Below are positions 56,191-64,000 of a stretch of DNA of 64,000 bases, piece after piece. The notes under the pieces are model-generated. The model made no database searches. It was not told the DNA's origin and saw only the letters and a program-made list of their open reading frames with translations. The position numbers were made by a program, and so were the translations under genes. Source of the DNA: Nocardia cyriacigeorgica GUH-2 (GTDB lineage Bacteria; Actinomycetota; Actinomycetes; Mycobacteriales; Mycobacteriaceae); NCBI RefSeq assembly GCF_000284035.1, contig NC_016887.1, forward strand, positions 310,001-374,000. The letters are read 5' to 3'. Within the stretch, counting starts at the first letter, position 1. Each line of letters opens with the position of its first letter.

Positions 56191-56355
56191 ATGAGCGATG
56201 TGACCCTGTGGGAGTACGCGACCGTTCCGCTGCTCACCCATGCGACCAAGCAGATCCTCGACCAGTGGGGCGCCGACGGCTGGGAGCTGGTGACCGTGCT
56301 GCCCGGCCCGACCGGTGAACAGCACGTGGCCTACCTGAAGCGGCCGAAGCAGTAG
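56191..56355 (+). CDS. DUF4177-type small protein
   Basis: 54 residues: MSDVTLWEYATVPLLTHATKQ, then a motif ILDQWGADGWELVTVLPGP and a C-terminal strand HVAYLKRPKQ. The WEYATV...GWELV pattern is that of DUF4177, a small beta-rich protein of unknown role. It matches the position of Rv3678A in M. tuberculosis. It is too short for many gene finders. The leaderless promoter supports the ATG at 56191. It heads the operon with RidA and MBL genes, 11 bases before the next start. Confidence 0.8.
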   Translation: MSDVTLWEYATVPLLTHATKQILDQWGADGWELVTVLPGPTGEQHVAYLKRPKQ

Positions 56356-56366
56356 GGCGGGCGGCC

Positions 56367-56855
56367 ATGGCACTCGAAACGCCCGCTGCCGAGCCAGCAA
56401 CCTCCTGGCAACGCAATCTGGACCGGCTCGGCCTGAGCCTGCCCGAGGTCGCCGCACCGGTCGCCGCCTACCTGCCCGCGGTCCGCACCGGATCGCTGGT
56501 CTACACCTCCGGCCAGTTGCCGTTCGTCTCCGGCGCGTTGTCGGCCACCGGCAAGGTCGGTGCCGAGGTGACGCTGGAGCAGGCCGCCGAGGCCGCGCGG
56601 CTGTGTGCGCTGAACGCGCTGGCCGCGGTGCACGATCTGGTCGGCCTGGACGAGGTCGTGCGGATCGTCAAGGTGGTCGGCTTCGTCGCGTCGGCGCCCG
56701 GCTTCACCGACCAGCCGCTGGTCATCAATGGCGCCTCGGAATTCCTCGGTGAGGTCTTCGGCGCCGCAGGCACGCACGCCCGCTCGGCGGTCGGGGTGTC
56801 GGAATTGCCGAAGAACACCCCGGTCGAGGTGGAACTCATCGCCGAGGTGCGTTGA
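56367..56855 (+). CDS. RidA/YjgF-family protein
   Basis: 162 residues. Rid-fold motifs are LVYTSGQLPFVSGALSATGKVGAEVTLEQAAEAARLCALNALAAVHDLVGLDEVVRIVKVVGFVAS and the C-terminal ARSAVGVSELPKNTPVEVELIAEV. This longer group (YjgF_endoribonuclease-like, Rv3678c type) may not be a true enamine deaminase: the RidA arginine near the C-terminus is present only as ARSAVGV. It sits in an operon with the DUF4177 and MBL genes. Confidence 0.85.
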   Translation: MALETPAAEPATSWQRNLDRLGLSLPEVAAPVAAYLPAVRTGSLVYTSGQLPFVSGALSATGKVGAEVTLEQAAEAARLCALNALAAVHDLVGLDEVVRIVKVVGFVASAPGFTDQPLVINGASEFLGEVFGAAGTHARSAVGVSELPKNTPVEVELIAEVR

Positions 56856-56870
56856 TCAGGAGGTAGGCCC

Positions 56871-57662
56871 ATGACCCTGACCCATCCCGCCTATGGGCAG
56901 CTGCGGCAGGTCACGCCGACCGCGGCGGTGCTGCTGGCGGACAATCCGGGCCAGATGACGCTGGACGGGACCAATACCTGGATCCTGCGGGCCCCGGACG
57001 GCGCCGGTTACGTGGTGGTCGACCCGGGTCCCAAGCAGCGCGCGCATATCGAGGCGATTGCCGCGGCGACCGGTGGCGATATCGCGCTCACCCTGATCAC
57101 GCACCGGCATTCCGATCACACCGGCGGCATCGACCGGCTGGTGAAGCTGACCGGGACGCCGGTGCGGGCGATGGACCGCGAGTTCCTGCGCGGCAGCGAT
57201 GCGGTGCTGACCGACGGCGAGGTCATCGTCGCGGGCGGGCTGCGCATCACCGTGCTGCACACGCCGGGCCATACCGGGGATTCGGTGAGTTTCGTGCTGG
57301 ATGACGCCGTGCTGACCGGTGACACCATCCTCGGTCGCGGCACCACCGTCCTCGAGTCGGCCGAGGGCGCGCTCGGCAACTACCTGCGGTCGCTGGATCG
57401 GCTGGTGGAGGTGGGCGCGGGGAAGGCCCTGCTGCCCGCGCACGGTCCTGATCATCCGGATCTCGAGCCGGTGGCGCGCTACTACATCGAGCACCGGCAG
57501 GAGCGGCTGGAGCAGGTGCGCGCGGCGCTGGCCGAACTCGGACCCGACGCCGGGCCGATGGCGGTGGTGCGCAAGGTATATGCCGATGTGGACAAGAAGC
57601 TGTGGCTGGCGGCCCGGAGTTCGGTCCAGGCTCAGCTGGAGTATCTGCGCTCGCAACCCTGA
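56871..57662 (+). CDS. MBL-fold metallohydrolase
   Basis: 263 residues. The metal motif is LITHRHSDHTGG (HxHxDH), with further ligands in LHTPGHTGDSVSF and LTGDTILGRG, and LLPAHGPDHPD near the end. A C-terminal helical domain (YIEHRQERLEQVRAALAEL...VYADVDKKLWLAARSSVQAQLEYL) is the LACTB2/RNase-like winged-helix tail. It is likely a hydrolase of thioesters, lactones or nucleic acid ends; the Rv3677c group is uncharacterised. AGGAGGT before ATG 56871 is very strong. A bidirectional terminator follows. Confidence 0.88.
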   Translation: MTLTHPAYGQLRQVTPTAAVLLADNPGQMTLDGTNTWILRAPDGAGYVVVDPGPKQRAHIEAIAAATGGDIALTLITHRHSDHTGGIDRLVKLTGTPVRAMDREFLRGSDAVLTDGEVIVAGGLRITVLHTPGHTGDSVSFVLDDAVLTGDTILGRGTTVLESAEGALGNYLRSLDRLVEVGAGKALLPAHGPDHPDLEPVARYYIEHRQERLEQVRAALAELGPDAGPMAVVRKVYADVDKKLWLAARSSVQAQLEYLRSQP

Positions 57663-57677
57663 CGAGGCCTGAGCGCA

Positions 57678-57719
57678 CGTTCGAGGCCCGGTCCGCGCGA
57701 TGCGGCCGGGCCTCGAACG
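57678..57719. terminator. Bidirectional terminator between MBL and crp genes
   Basis: CGTTCGAGGCCCGG (57678-57691) pairs with CCGGGCCTCGAACG (57706-57719), 14 bp, with an inner CCGC/GCGG pairing. Confidence 0.8.
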
Positions 57720-57740
57720 ATCAGCGGTAGGTACCCGGGA

Positions 57741-58415
57741 TCAGCGCGCGCGCCGGGCGAGGCGCTCGGAATCGGAGATCAGCACGCTCTTGCCCTCGAG
57801 CCGCAGCCAGCCGCGGTGCGCGAAGTCGGCCAGGGCCTTGTTCACGGTCTCGCGGGAGGCGCCGACCAGCTGGGCGATCTCTTCCTGGGTGAGGTCGTGG
57901 GTGACCCGCAGCGCGCCGGCCTCCTGGGTGCCGAAGCGCTGGGCGAGCTGCAACAGCGCCTTCGCGACCCGGCCCGGGACGTCGGTGAAGATGAGGTCGG
58001 CGAGGTTGTTGTTGGTGCGGCGCAGACGACGGGCCAGCACGCGCAGCAACTGCTCGGCGATCTCGGGACGCTGGTCGATCCAGGACTTGAGCGCCTCACG
58101 GTCCATGGTGACCGCGCGAACCTCGGTGACCGTAGTGGCGGTGGAGGTACGCGGGCCGGGGTCGAAGATCGACAGCTCGCCGAACATGTCCGACGGGCCC
58201 ATGATGGTCAGCAGGTTCTCCCGGCCGTCCGGGGAACGGCGACCGATCTTCACCTTGCCGGACGTGATGATGTACAGCCGATCGCCGGGCTCACCTTCGT
58301 TGAAGATGACATGGCCGCGCGGGAAATCCACGGGCTGCAGTTGTTTGGCGAGCGCGGCCACCGCGGTGGGCTCTACGCCTTGGAAGATGCCTGCTCTGGC
58401 GAGGGCCTCGTCCAC
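57741..58415 (-). CDS. crp: cAMP receptor protein Crp
   Basis: 224 residues from GTG 58415, set by AAGGAG seven bases upstream; a longer reading is rejected. The cyclic-nucleotide domain contains [20 protein letters not shown] and the phosphate-binding [18 protein letters not shown]. The DNA-recognition helix is [37 protein letters not shown]. It is nearly identical in pattern to mycobacterial Crp (Rv3676), including the order MBL-crp-membrane protein-nth. It binds TGTGA-N6-TCACA sites and controls resuscitation, respiration and WhiB genes. Confidence 0.96.
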   Translation of the reverse strand: MDEALARAGIFQGVEPTAVAALAKQLQPVDFPRGHVIFNEGEPGDRLYIITSGKVKIGRRSPDGRENLLTIMGPSDMFGELSIFDPGPRTSTATTVTEVRAVTMDREALKSWIDQRPEIAEQLLRVLARRLRRTNNNLADLIFTDVPGRVAKALLQLAQRFGTQEAGALRVTHDLTQEEIAQLVGASRETVNKALADFAHRGWLRLEGKSVLISDSERLARRAR

Positions 58416-58560
58416 GAATGTGCTCCTTATGGGAAATGGCTGTAAGTCCTGGACCGAAGTGGGTCGGCCGACAGTGCAGTCTACGCGGCATTCATTGCGC
58501 GTAGTGACAGACACCACGTAACGGCCGGATTGTGCGGTGTGAACTTCGCGTCGCGCGGGC

Positions 58561-58803
58561 TCAGCTGGCCCGGGCGATGTCCATTTCCTCAGCGCGGGAG
58601 CGGCGCTTGCGCATGCGGGCCACCGCCGCGGGCAGTCCGAGCTTGGTCAGCTCTTTCACCTCGGCGTTGCTGGCCTTGTCCAAGTACAGCTGAACTTCTT
58701 CGTCGGGTTCGAGAAGTTTGCGGAGCCGGTTCTCGACCCGCTCCATGCCCAGGGCGAAAAGCATCAACGCCACTGGGAAGAGCACCACAGCGAGTCCTTG
58801 CAT
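58561..58803 (-). CDS. Small membrane protein next to crp
   Basis: 80 residues from ATG 58803: one N-terminal membrane helix ([19 protein letters not shown]), then a soluble, highly charged part ([50 protein letters not shown]). It corresponds to the Rv3675 position, which is kept across mycobacteria. No ribosome site is clear, and a longer frame runs upstream, so the start is uncertain. The helix-plus-charged-tail plan suggests a membrane-associated adaptor. It is divergent from nth, 91 bases apart. Confidence 0.68.
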   Translation of the reverse strand: MQGLAVVLFPVALMLFALGMERVENRLRKLLEPDEEVQLYLDKASNAEVKELTKLGLPAAVARMRKRRSRAEEMDIARAS

Positions 58804-58882
58804 GCCGAGCAGTAAACACTGTCGAGGTCTCAGATGGAACACGGCACCAGATCTGGGCAGGCAACGATGTCGGTGCGTTCCG

Positions 58883-58888
58883 TATGGT
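58883..58888 (+). promoter_or_regulatory. -10 element for leaderless nth
   Basis: TATGGT, six bases before GTG 58895. Confidence 0.55.
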
Positions 58889-58894
58889 GGACAG

Positions 58895-59728
58895 GTGCGT
58901 GTCTCCCCCTCTTCCGCGGCCGGGATCGGACCTTCGGCCACCGCCGCGGCGGCTGATCCTGCGCCGGCGGCCGATGGCGCACCGCAGCGTAAAACCCGCG
59001 CTCGACCGGCGGAAACCCGCCTGGGACTGGTGCGCCGGGCGCGCCGGATGAACCGGCAACTGGCCCTGGCATTCCCGGATGCGCACTGCGAGTTGGATTT
59101 CACCACGCCACTGGAGTTGGCGGTCGCGACGATCCTGTCGGCCCAGTGCACCGACGTGCGAGTGAACCTCACCACGCCCGCGCTTTTTGCCAAGTACCCT
59201 GACGCGCGCGCATATGCCGAGGCCAACCGCGCCGAACTCGAGGAATACATCCGCCCCACCGGCTTCTACCGGAACAAGGCGAACGCCCTCATCGGCCTCG
59301 GGCAAGCCCTGCTGGAAAATTTCGATGGTGAGTTGCCTCACACCATGGACGAACTCGTCCGCTTGCCGGGCATCGGGCGCAAGACTGCCAACGTCATCCT
59401 CGGCAACGCGTTCGGGGTGCCGGGTATCACCGTCGACACCCACTTCGGCCGGCTGGTGCGCCGCTGGGGATGGACGACCGAAGAAGATCCGGTCAAGGTC
59501 GAACAGGCCGTCGGCGAGCTGATCGAGCGCAAGGAGTGGACACTGCTGTCCCATCGGGTGATCTTCCACGGGCGCCGGGTCTGCCATTCGCGCAAACCGG
59601 CGTGCGGGGTGTGCCTGCTGGCCAAGGACTGTCCCTCGTTCGGGATCGGGCCCACCGATCCGGATGCCGCCGCCGAGCTGGTGAAGGGGCCGGAAGCGGA
59701 GCATCTGCTCGAGCTGGTGGGCCGGTGA
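58895..59728 (+). CDS. nth: Endonuclease III
   Basis: 277 residues from GTG 58895. After about 40 Ala/Pro-rich residues absent from the M. tuberculosis protein, the glycosylase core follows: Hh[29 protein letters not shown] with the catalytic Lys in the GIGRKTA loop, the catalytic Asp in [16 protein letters not shown], and the 4Fe-4S loop [17 protein letters not shown]. It removes oxidised pyrimidines and nicks the abasic site. It starts a five-gene run of short or overlapping junctions: nth stop overlaps tlpA by four bases (GTGA). Confidence 0.93.
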   Translation: MRVSPSSAAGIGPSATAAAADPAPAADGAPQRKTRARPAETRLGLVRRARRMNRQLALAFPDAHCELDFTTPLELAVATILSAQCTDVRVNLTTPALFAKYPDARAYAEANRAELEEYIRPTGFYRNKANALIGLGQALLENFDGELPHTMDELVRLPGIGRKTANVILGNAFGVPGITVDTHFGRLVRRWGWTTEEDPVKVEQAVGELIERKEWTLLSHRVIFHGRRVCHSRKPACGVCLLAKDCPSFGIGPTDPDAAAELVKGPEAEHLLELVGR

Positions 59729-60387
59729 GCCGAGTTCCCGTCCGGTGGCGCTGGGTGCTGTCGATCCTGATCGTCGCCGTCGCGCTGGCCGTCGCGCTGT
59801 GGCCGCGCGGTGCGGACGAGACCACCCGGGTCGACGACCGTGTCACCACCGCCGCGCGTGTCGATCCGCAGGCGCGCGCTGCGGCCGGTCTCGCGGCGTG
59901 CCCGCGTCCGGCCGAGGGCGCGGTGGGTGCGGGCCCGCTGGCCGGCTTATCGCTGACCTGCCTGGCCGACGGTGCGCCCGTCGACCTGGCCGCGGCCCTG
60001 GCCGGTAAGCCGGCGGTCTTGAATCTGTGGGCCTACTGGTGCGAGCCGTGCCGCACCGAGCTGCCCATCCTCCAGGAGTACGCGAACCGGGCCGGTCCGG
60101 CGGTGACGGTGCTGACCGTGCACAGCGATCCCGCCGAGAACAAGGCCCTCGCCATGCTCGCCGCGCTGAACGACGAGCAGCGCGCCGCCGGAAAGGCGCC
60201 GCTGACCATGCCGGGCGTGCAGGATCCGGACGCCGCGGTGCGGGCGGCCGCGGGCGCGCCGACCGCGCTGCCGATCACCGTGCTGATCCGGCCGGACGGG
60301 TCGATCGCCGAGTACGTCGCGCGCCCGTTCCACGATGTCGACGACATCGCCGATACCGTTGCCGGGGCGCTGGGAGTGACCTCATGA
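59725..60387 (+). CDS. Membrane-anchored thioredoxin-like protein (TlpA/ResA type)
   Basis: 220 residues from GTG 59725, overlapping nth. An N-terminal membrane anchor ([19 protein letters not shown], about 8-27) places the thioredoxin domain outside the membrane. The active site is WAYWCEPC (C-E-P-C), followed by [19 protein letters not shown] and the cis-Pro equivalent in [12 protein letters not shown]. It likely reduces or transfers disulfides in exported proteins or cytochromes (Rv3673c type). It overlaps the NUDIX gene by four bases. Confidence 0.88.
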   Translation: MSRVPVRWRWVLSILIVAVALAVALWPRGADETTRVDDRVTTAARVDPQARAAAGLAACPRPAEGAVGAGPLAGLSLTCLADGAPVDLAAALAGKPAVLNLWAYWCEPCRTELPILQEYANRAGPAVTVLTVHSDPAENKALAMLAALNDEQRAAGKAPLTMPGVQDPDAAVRAAAGAPTALPITVLIRPDGSIAEYVARPFHDVDDIADTVAGALGVTS

Positions 60388-61085
60388 CCGATATTCCGCC
60401 CTGGCTGGCCGCTGCCACCCACACTCACGCCGACTTCTCCGACACGCTCTCGAAGGCGCGCGCGCTGCGCCGGGTCATGACGCTGACCTCCGAGCCGCGC
60501 CAGGCCGCGGTGCTGGTGCTGTTCGGCGGTTCCGAGGAGCCGGACCCCACCGCACCGGGCGGGCTGCCCGCCGACGCCGAGGTGCTGCTGACCCAGCGCG
60601 CCTCCACCATGCGCCAGCATCGCGGCCAGGTCGCTTTCCCCGGCGGCGCGGTCGATCCCGGTGACACCGGTCCGATCGATACCGCGCTGCGGGAGGCGTG
60701 GGAGGAAACCGGACTGGACCGCGACGGCGTGCAGCCGATCGCGGTGCTGCCGAAATTGTTCGTGCCGCCGTCCCGGTTCGATGTGACACCGGTGGTGGCG
60801 TATTGGCGCACGCCGAGCGAGGTGCGCGTGGTCGACCAGAGTGAAACCGAACGGGTGGTGCGCGTGTCGTTGTCCGATCTGCTCGATCCGGCGAACCGGT
60901 TCCTCGTCCGTGGCAGCCTGGGCTATCAGAGCCCGGCCTTCCAGGTGGACGGGATGCTGGTGTGGGGCCTGACCGGCGGCATCCTCGCCGGGCTGATCAC
61001 CACGCTCGGCTGGGAGCGCGACTGGGACCGCACCGACGTCCGTGATCTGGAGAGCTCGCTGGCCGCGGTGGGGATGACGCTGTGA
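60384..61085 (+). CDS. NUDIX hydrolase, CoA pyrophosphatase type
   Basis: 233 residues. The NUDIX box is GGAVDPGDTGPIDTALREAWEETGLD (REx2Ex4 Glu residues present), preceded by the CoA-specific LLTQRASTMRQHRGQVAFPGG (UPF0035 motif LxxR...GQ(I/V)xFPGG). It probably cleaves CoA or acyl-CoA into phosphopantetheine and adenosine 3',5'-bisphosphate. ATG 60384 overlaps the tlpA stop, and its own stop overlaps marP by four bases, so the whole nth-tlpA-nudix-marP set is translationally coupled. Confidence 0.88.
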   Translation: MTDIPPWLAAATHTHADFSDTLSKARALRRVMTLTSEPRQAAVLVLFGGSEEPDPTAPGGLPADAEVLLTQRASTMRQHRGQVAFPGGAVDPGDTGPIDTALREAWEETGLDRDGVQPIAVLPKLFVPPSRFDVTPVVAYWRTPSEVRVVDQSETERVVRVSLSDLLDPANRFLVRGSLGYQSPAFQVDGMLVWGLTGGILAGLITTLGWERDWDRTDVRDLESSLAAVGMTL

Positions 61086-62275
61086 GCGCATCGACCTGGC
61101 TCGATATCGCGGTCGTCATCCTGGCCCTGCTGGCCGCCTCCTCGGGCTGGCGGCAGGGTGCGGTCGCCTCGGCGCTGGCCTTCCTCGGTGTGGTGCTCGG
61201 CGCCGTCGCCGGCATCCTGATCGCCCCGCATATCCTCATCCACATCGGTGAGGGGCGCAGCCGGGTGCTGGCCGGTGTGCTGCTGATCGTGGTGCTGGTG
61301 ATCGTCGGCGAGGTCGCGGGCATGGTGCTCGGGCGGGCCGCGCGCGGCGGAATGCGCCACACCTTCACCCGGACTGTGGACAGCGTCGTCGGTGCGGTGC
61401 TGCAAGCGGTGGCCGTGCTGGTGACGGCGTGGCTGCTGGCCCTGCCGCTGGCCACCTCCTCGCAGCCGGCCATCGCGACCGCGATCAATGGCTCGCGGGT
61501 GCTGGCCGACGTCAACGATGTGGCGCCGAACTGGCTGCGCAAGCTGCCCAACGAGTTCTCCAAGCTGCTCAACACTTCCGGGCTGCCGGACGTCATCGGG
61601 CCGTTCGGCCGGGCGCCGATCGCCGCCGTCGAGCCGCCGGATCCGAGCGTGCTCTCCAGCCCCGTCGCGGCCCGGTTGCAGCAGAGCGTGCTGCGCATTC
61701 GCGGGGTGGCGCCGAGTTGCCAGCGGGCGCTGGAGGGTTCGGGCTTCGTCATCTCGCCCGAGCGGGTGATGACCAACGCGCACGTCGTCGCGGGCACGAC
61801 CAGCGTCACGGTGGACACCGCCACCGGTCCGCTGGAGGCCGAGGTGGTGCTGTTCGATCCGTCCACCGACGTCGCGGTGCTGTCGGTGCCGGGTCTCACG
61901 GCGCCGGAGATCCCGGAAGCCGCGGCGCCGGCCCGGTCCGGTGACAGCGCGATCGTGCTCGGCTACCCGGGCGGCGGTCGCTACACCGCGAGCGCGGCCC
62001 GCGTGCGCGAGACGCTGGATCTGACCGGCCCGACCATCTACCGCGACGGCACCATCGAACGCGAGGTCTACACCGTGCGCGGACAGGTCCGGGCGGGCAA
62101 CTCCGGTGGGCCGCTGGTGGATACCGAAGGCAACGTGCTCGGCGTGGTGTTCGGCGCCGCCGTCACCGACGACGACACCGGCTATGTGCTCACCCTGCAG
62201 GAGGTCCGGCGTCAGCTGGACTCGGCGGCGGGATCGAACGCGCCGGTCGCGACAGGGCCGTGCATGCTGAGCTGA
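61082..62275 (+). CDS. marP: Membrane serine protease MarP
   Basis: 397 residues. A CvpA-like four-helix membrane domain (about 5-125) is followed by a trypsin-like protease with His234 (VMTNAHVVAG), Asp263 (STDVAVLSVPG) and Ser341 (RAGNSGGPLVD). Cys213 and Cys394 bracket the protease domain and may form the disulfide known to tune MarP. In M. tuberculosis MarP keeps intracellular pH during acid stress, partly by cleaving the peptidoglycan hydrolase RipA. It is the last gene of the coupled nth operon. A hairpin follows. Confidence 0.94.
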   Translation: MSASTWLDIAVVILALLAASSGWRQGAVASALAFLGVVLGAVAGILIAPHILIHIGEGRSRVLAGVLLIVVLVIVGEVAGMVLGRAARGGMRHTFTRTVDSVVGAVLQAVAVLVTAWLLALPLATSSQPAIATAINGSRVLADVNDVAPNWLRKLPNEFSKLLNTSGLPDVIGPFGRAPIAAVEPPDPSVLSSPVAARLQQSVLRIRGVAPSCQRALEGSGFVISPERVMTNAHVVAGTTSVTVDTATGPLEAEVVLFDPSTDVAVLSVPGLTAPEIPEAAAPARSGDSAIVLGYPGGGRYTASAARVRETLDLTGPTIYRDGTIEREVYTVRGQVRAGNSGGPLVDTEGNVLGVVFGAAVTDDDTGYVLTLQEVRRQLDSAAGSNAPVATGPCMLS

Positions 62276-62287
62276 TCGGAGACGCAC

Positions 62288-62309
62288 CCGGCGGCAATGG
62301 CGCCGCCGG
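62288..62309 (+). terminator. Terminator after marP
   Basis: CCGGCGGC-AATGGC-GCCGCCGG, an eight-bp perfect stem, 12 bases past the marP stop. No T run. 62310-62405 shows nothing else. Confidence 0.6.
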
Positions 62310-62405
62310 TTGGACGAGCCGATAGCGATGCGGGACGTCGGCTGTCGCGGCAGGGCCGGTCCCTCGGCGGCTTACGGGAGCACCGCGGCTCGGGGAGTGC
62401 GGCGC

Positions 62406-63341
62406 TCAGCTCAGCAGTTTGGCCAACTCGGTCGTCACCGCTTCCGGGTTCTCCTGATGCGCGAAATGCCCGGCGCCGGCGATGGTGACCACGCTGCGGC
62501 GCGGGGAGAGCCGATGGCCGCGATGGATGGTCGTGGTGAGCACGTAGCGGTCCTGTTCGCCGCGCATGGACAGCACCGGAATGTCGATGGGCTTGCGCAT
62601 GATGGCCATGAATCTGCGACCGTCCGGCCGCCACTGGCTACGGAACGCCCAGCGCTGATATTCCAGCGAGCAATGGGCCGCGCCGGGAATCTGGATGGCC
62701 GAACGCATCCGGCGTGCGGTGTCGGTGAATTCGCTGGTCCCGGACCAGGACGCACCCACCCGCTCGCGCAGCAGCCGCTCCACCTCGGCGCCGTCACCGC
62801 GGGTCAGCAGGTGTTCGGGGTAGCGGGGCAGCTGGTAGCGCAAGAAATTCGGCAGCCAGGTCCCGCGCTGGTTGCGGTCGCGCAGGATCGCGCTCTTGAG
62901 CGCGGCCGGATGCGGTGATCCGATCACCGCGATCGCCCGCACCAGGCGCGGATGCATGACCGCCGTCGCCCAGCACACCAGACCACCGTCAGCGTGTCCG
63001 ACCAGGGTGGCTTCGGTATGGCCGAGCGCGCGGATGAGCCCGGCGATATCGCCGGCCAGGGTCCAGCCGTCGTAGCCGCGCGGTGGTTTGTCGCTGTCAC
63101 CGTAACCGCGCAGATCCACTGCGACGGCGCGGTAACCGAGGGCGGACAGCCCGGTCAGCTGATGCCGCCAGGACCACCAGAAGTCGGCGAACCCGTGCAG
63201 CAGCACCACCAGCGGCGCGTCCGTGCGTTCGGCCGCGGCCTCCACGACGTGGAAGCGGATGCCGTTGGCGTGAACGTCGCGGTGGGTCCATGGACCCTCA
63301 TAACGGACGCTGGACGGGTCCGGCAGGAAGTTCGACGCCAC
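62406..63341 (-). CDS. ephE: Alpha/beta hydrolase of the epoxide hydrolase type (EphE-like)
   Basis: 311 residues. The oxyanion region is VVLLHGFADFWWSWRHQLTGL, followed by VAVDLRGYGDSDKPPRGYDGWTL, and the catalytic-His region is GAGHFAHQENPE. The nucleophile elbow reads LVGHADGG (Gly115-Gly120): Asp118 sits one place later than in GHDxG epoxide hydrolases, leaving Ala117 at the usual nucleophile site. I recall the same HADGG in M. tuberculosis EphE (Rv3670), so the change seems ancestral. It faces marP. Activity on epoxides is therefore uncertain. Confidence 0.82.
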   Translation of the reverse strand: MASNFLPDPSSVRYEGPWTHRDVHANGIRFHVVEAAAERTDAPLVVLLHGFADFWWSWRHQLTGLSALGYRAVAVDLRGYGDSDKPPRGYDGWTLAGDIAGLIRALGHTEATLVGHADGGLVCWATAVMHPRLVRAIAVIGSPHPAALKSAILRDRNQRGTWLPNFLRYQLPRYPEHLLTRGDGAEVERLLRERVGASWSGTSEFTDTARRMRSAIQIPGAAHCSLEYQRWAFRSQWRPDGRRFMAIMRKPIDIPVLSMRGEQDRYVLTTTIHRGHRLSPRRSVVTIAGAGHFAHQENPEAVTTELAKLLS

Positions 63342-63377
63342 GCCGACCGAGCGTAGTAGGCCGGGGCCCGGCGTGTC

Positions 63378-63917
63378 TCAGCGGGCGGGCTTGTCCATGG
63401 CGATCTTGTCGGCGGTCAGCTCGTGCTTGCCGTGCGCGCCGAGCCCGCTGGGCAGCACCGAGCGGGTCTGCTTGAGCGAGTCGATGGTCTTCTCCGGTGC
63501 GCGCAGCTTCTTGACCTTGCGGTAGCCGAGGAAGGCGAAGGTGGCGGTGGCGATCACCATCAGCGCGAACACGATCCAGAACGCCGCCCACCGGTACAGC
63601 CAGATATCGAGGGTTTCGGCGACCGCGAAAAAGAAGAAGAAGCTGCTGAACAGCAGGATGGTCAGCGCGACGATGAAGAAGACGCTGCCCTGCAGGCCCT
63701 TCTTGATCTCGCCGGTGACCTCGGCCTTGGCCAGCTCCACCTCGGCGCGCACCAGCGTCGAGACCTGTTCGGTGGCATCGCGCACCAGGGTGCCGAAACT
63801 CGCCGTCGCGGTCGGGTCGACCTCGGACAGGGGGATCGCGGTCACGGTACGTCCGGGATCGTGCGGAGAGCCGTCTCGATGCGCGTCGCGTCCGTTACCG
63901 CCCTGTGTGACACTCAC
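63378..63917 (-). CDS. Actinobacterial holin-X-like membrane protein
   Basis: 179 residues. A hydrophilic front (to about 30) is followed by an amphipathic helix (LVRDATEQVSTLVRAEVELAKAEVTGEIKKG), two membrane helices (VFFIVALTILLFSSFFFFFAVAE and RWAAFWIVFALMVIATATFAFLGY), and a basic C-terminus. This is the Phage_holin_3_6/Actinobacterial Holin-X family, which occurs in normal chromosomes and need not be phage-derived (Rv3669 position). GTG 63917 has GGGAGAAGGG upstream. TAGAAC at 63964-63959 is a possible -10. Confidence 0.83.
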   Translation of the reverse strand: MSVTQGGNGRDAHRDGSPHDPGRTVTAIPLSEVDPTATASFGTLVRDATEQVSTLVRAEVELAKAEVTGEIKKGLQGSVFFIVALTILLFSSFFFFFAVAETLDIWLYRWAAFWIVFALMVIATATFAFLGYRKVKKLRAPEKTIDSLKQTRSVLPSGLGAHGKHELTADKIAMDKPAR

Positions 63918-64000
63918 TTGGTCGACCCTTCTCCCTGTCCAGGCTTCATTGTTCTCGTTCTAGCGCACGCGCGTCTCGCCGCGCCTGGTGGACACGCCCA

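Noticed and set aside
58503..58518. Crp autoregulatory site AGTGA-CAGACA-CCACG in front of crp
   Set aside because: Only about seven of ten consensus positions match, too weak without binding data.
63378..63917. Prophage remnant suggested by the holin-like protein
   Set aside because: The Holin-X family is chromosomal in actinobacteria, and no other phage gene or att site is nearby.

Overview
This is high-GC actinobacterial chromosome, most likely from Nocardia or a close mycolic-acid-containing relative (Rhodococcus is the main alternative). The gene order YbaB-recR ... murT-gatD ... leuA ... lysC-asd ... ponA2-whiB4-bagB-bagA-DUF4177-RidA-MBL-crp-nth-tlpA-nudix-marP-ephE-holin matches, as I recall it, the Mycobacterium tuberculosis Rv3716c to Rv3669 stretch, with accessory genes inserted between the conserved islands. 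The tuberculostearate gene pair, the WhiB protein, the FurA-type box, and many transcripts that appear to start exactly at ATG or GTG point the same way. I see no phage, insertion sequence, CRISPR array or rRNA; there is one tRNA.

Layout. 1-2453: 3' part of a STAND-ATPase (PknK/MalT-like) gene. 2466-5224: tmsAB-type operon for 10-methyl-branched fatty acid. 5426-7780: small SRPBCC, VOC, MerR and secreted-protein genes. 8117-9080: ybaB-recR. 9095-12687: unknown and flavin proteins. 12725-14679: murT-gatD (lipid II amidation). 14945-16879: EamA exporter with divergent LysR regulator. 17112-19247: MinD-like ATPase with a 36-bp coding repeat. 19415-21371: leuA behind a leucine-rich leader peptide. 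21450-28839: accessory genes (TauE, cholesterol oxidase, a voltage-sensor-only membrane protein, LtrA, SRPBCC, DUF1918, and a TetR gene beside two tandem reductases). 29021-31323: lysC-asd. 31396-35055: serine hydrolase and furA-katA. 35132-36302: a 19-residue membrane microprotein candidate, a secreted protein, and an unusual row of about ten hairpins. 36303-39360: TDT transporter and a TetR/FAD-monooxygenase pair. 39440-45512: urea carboxylase, allophanate hydrolase and GntR regulator. 45683-47503: P450-TetR. 47577-47650: tRNA-Pro. 47711-50116: membrane protein and metallophosphoesterase. 50229-63917: the conserved block of cell-wall, redox, stress and acid-resistance genes.

How the parts work together. 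Lipid envelope: tmsAB. Peptidoglycan: murT-gatD, ponA2 and marP, with aspartate-family precursors from lysC-asd. Redox and oxidative stress: furA-katA, whiB4, tlpA and nth. Nitrogen from urea or guanidine-like compounds: the uca-atzF operon. Global control: Crp, with a good candidate Crp site in front of whiB4.

The most unusual feature is 35930-36299. About ten consecutive hairpins have different stems, but nearly all apical loops are G-rich, mostly GGGGAG on the + strand (CUCCCC if the - strand is transcribed). It lies between two convergent genes and looks like an undescribed structured RNA. All calls rest on reading the sequence; no database search was run.
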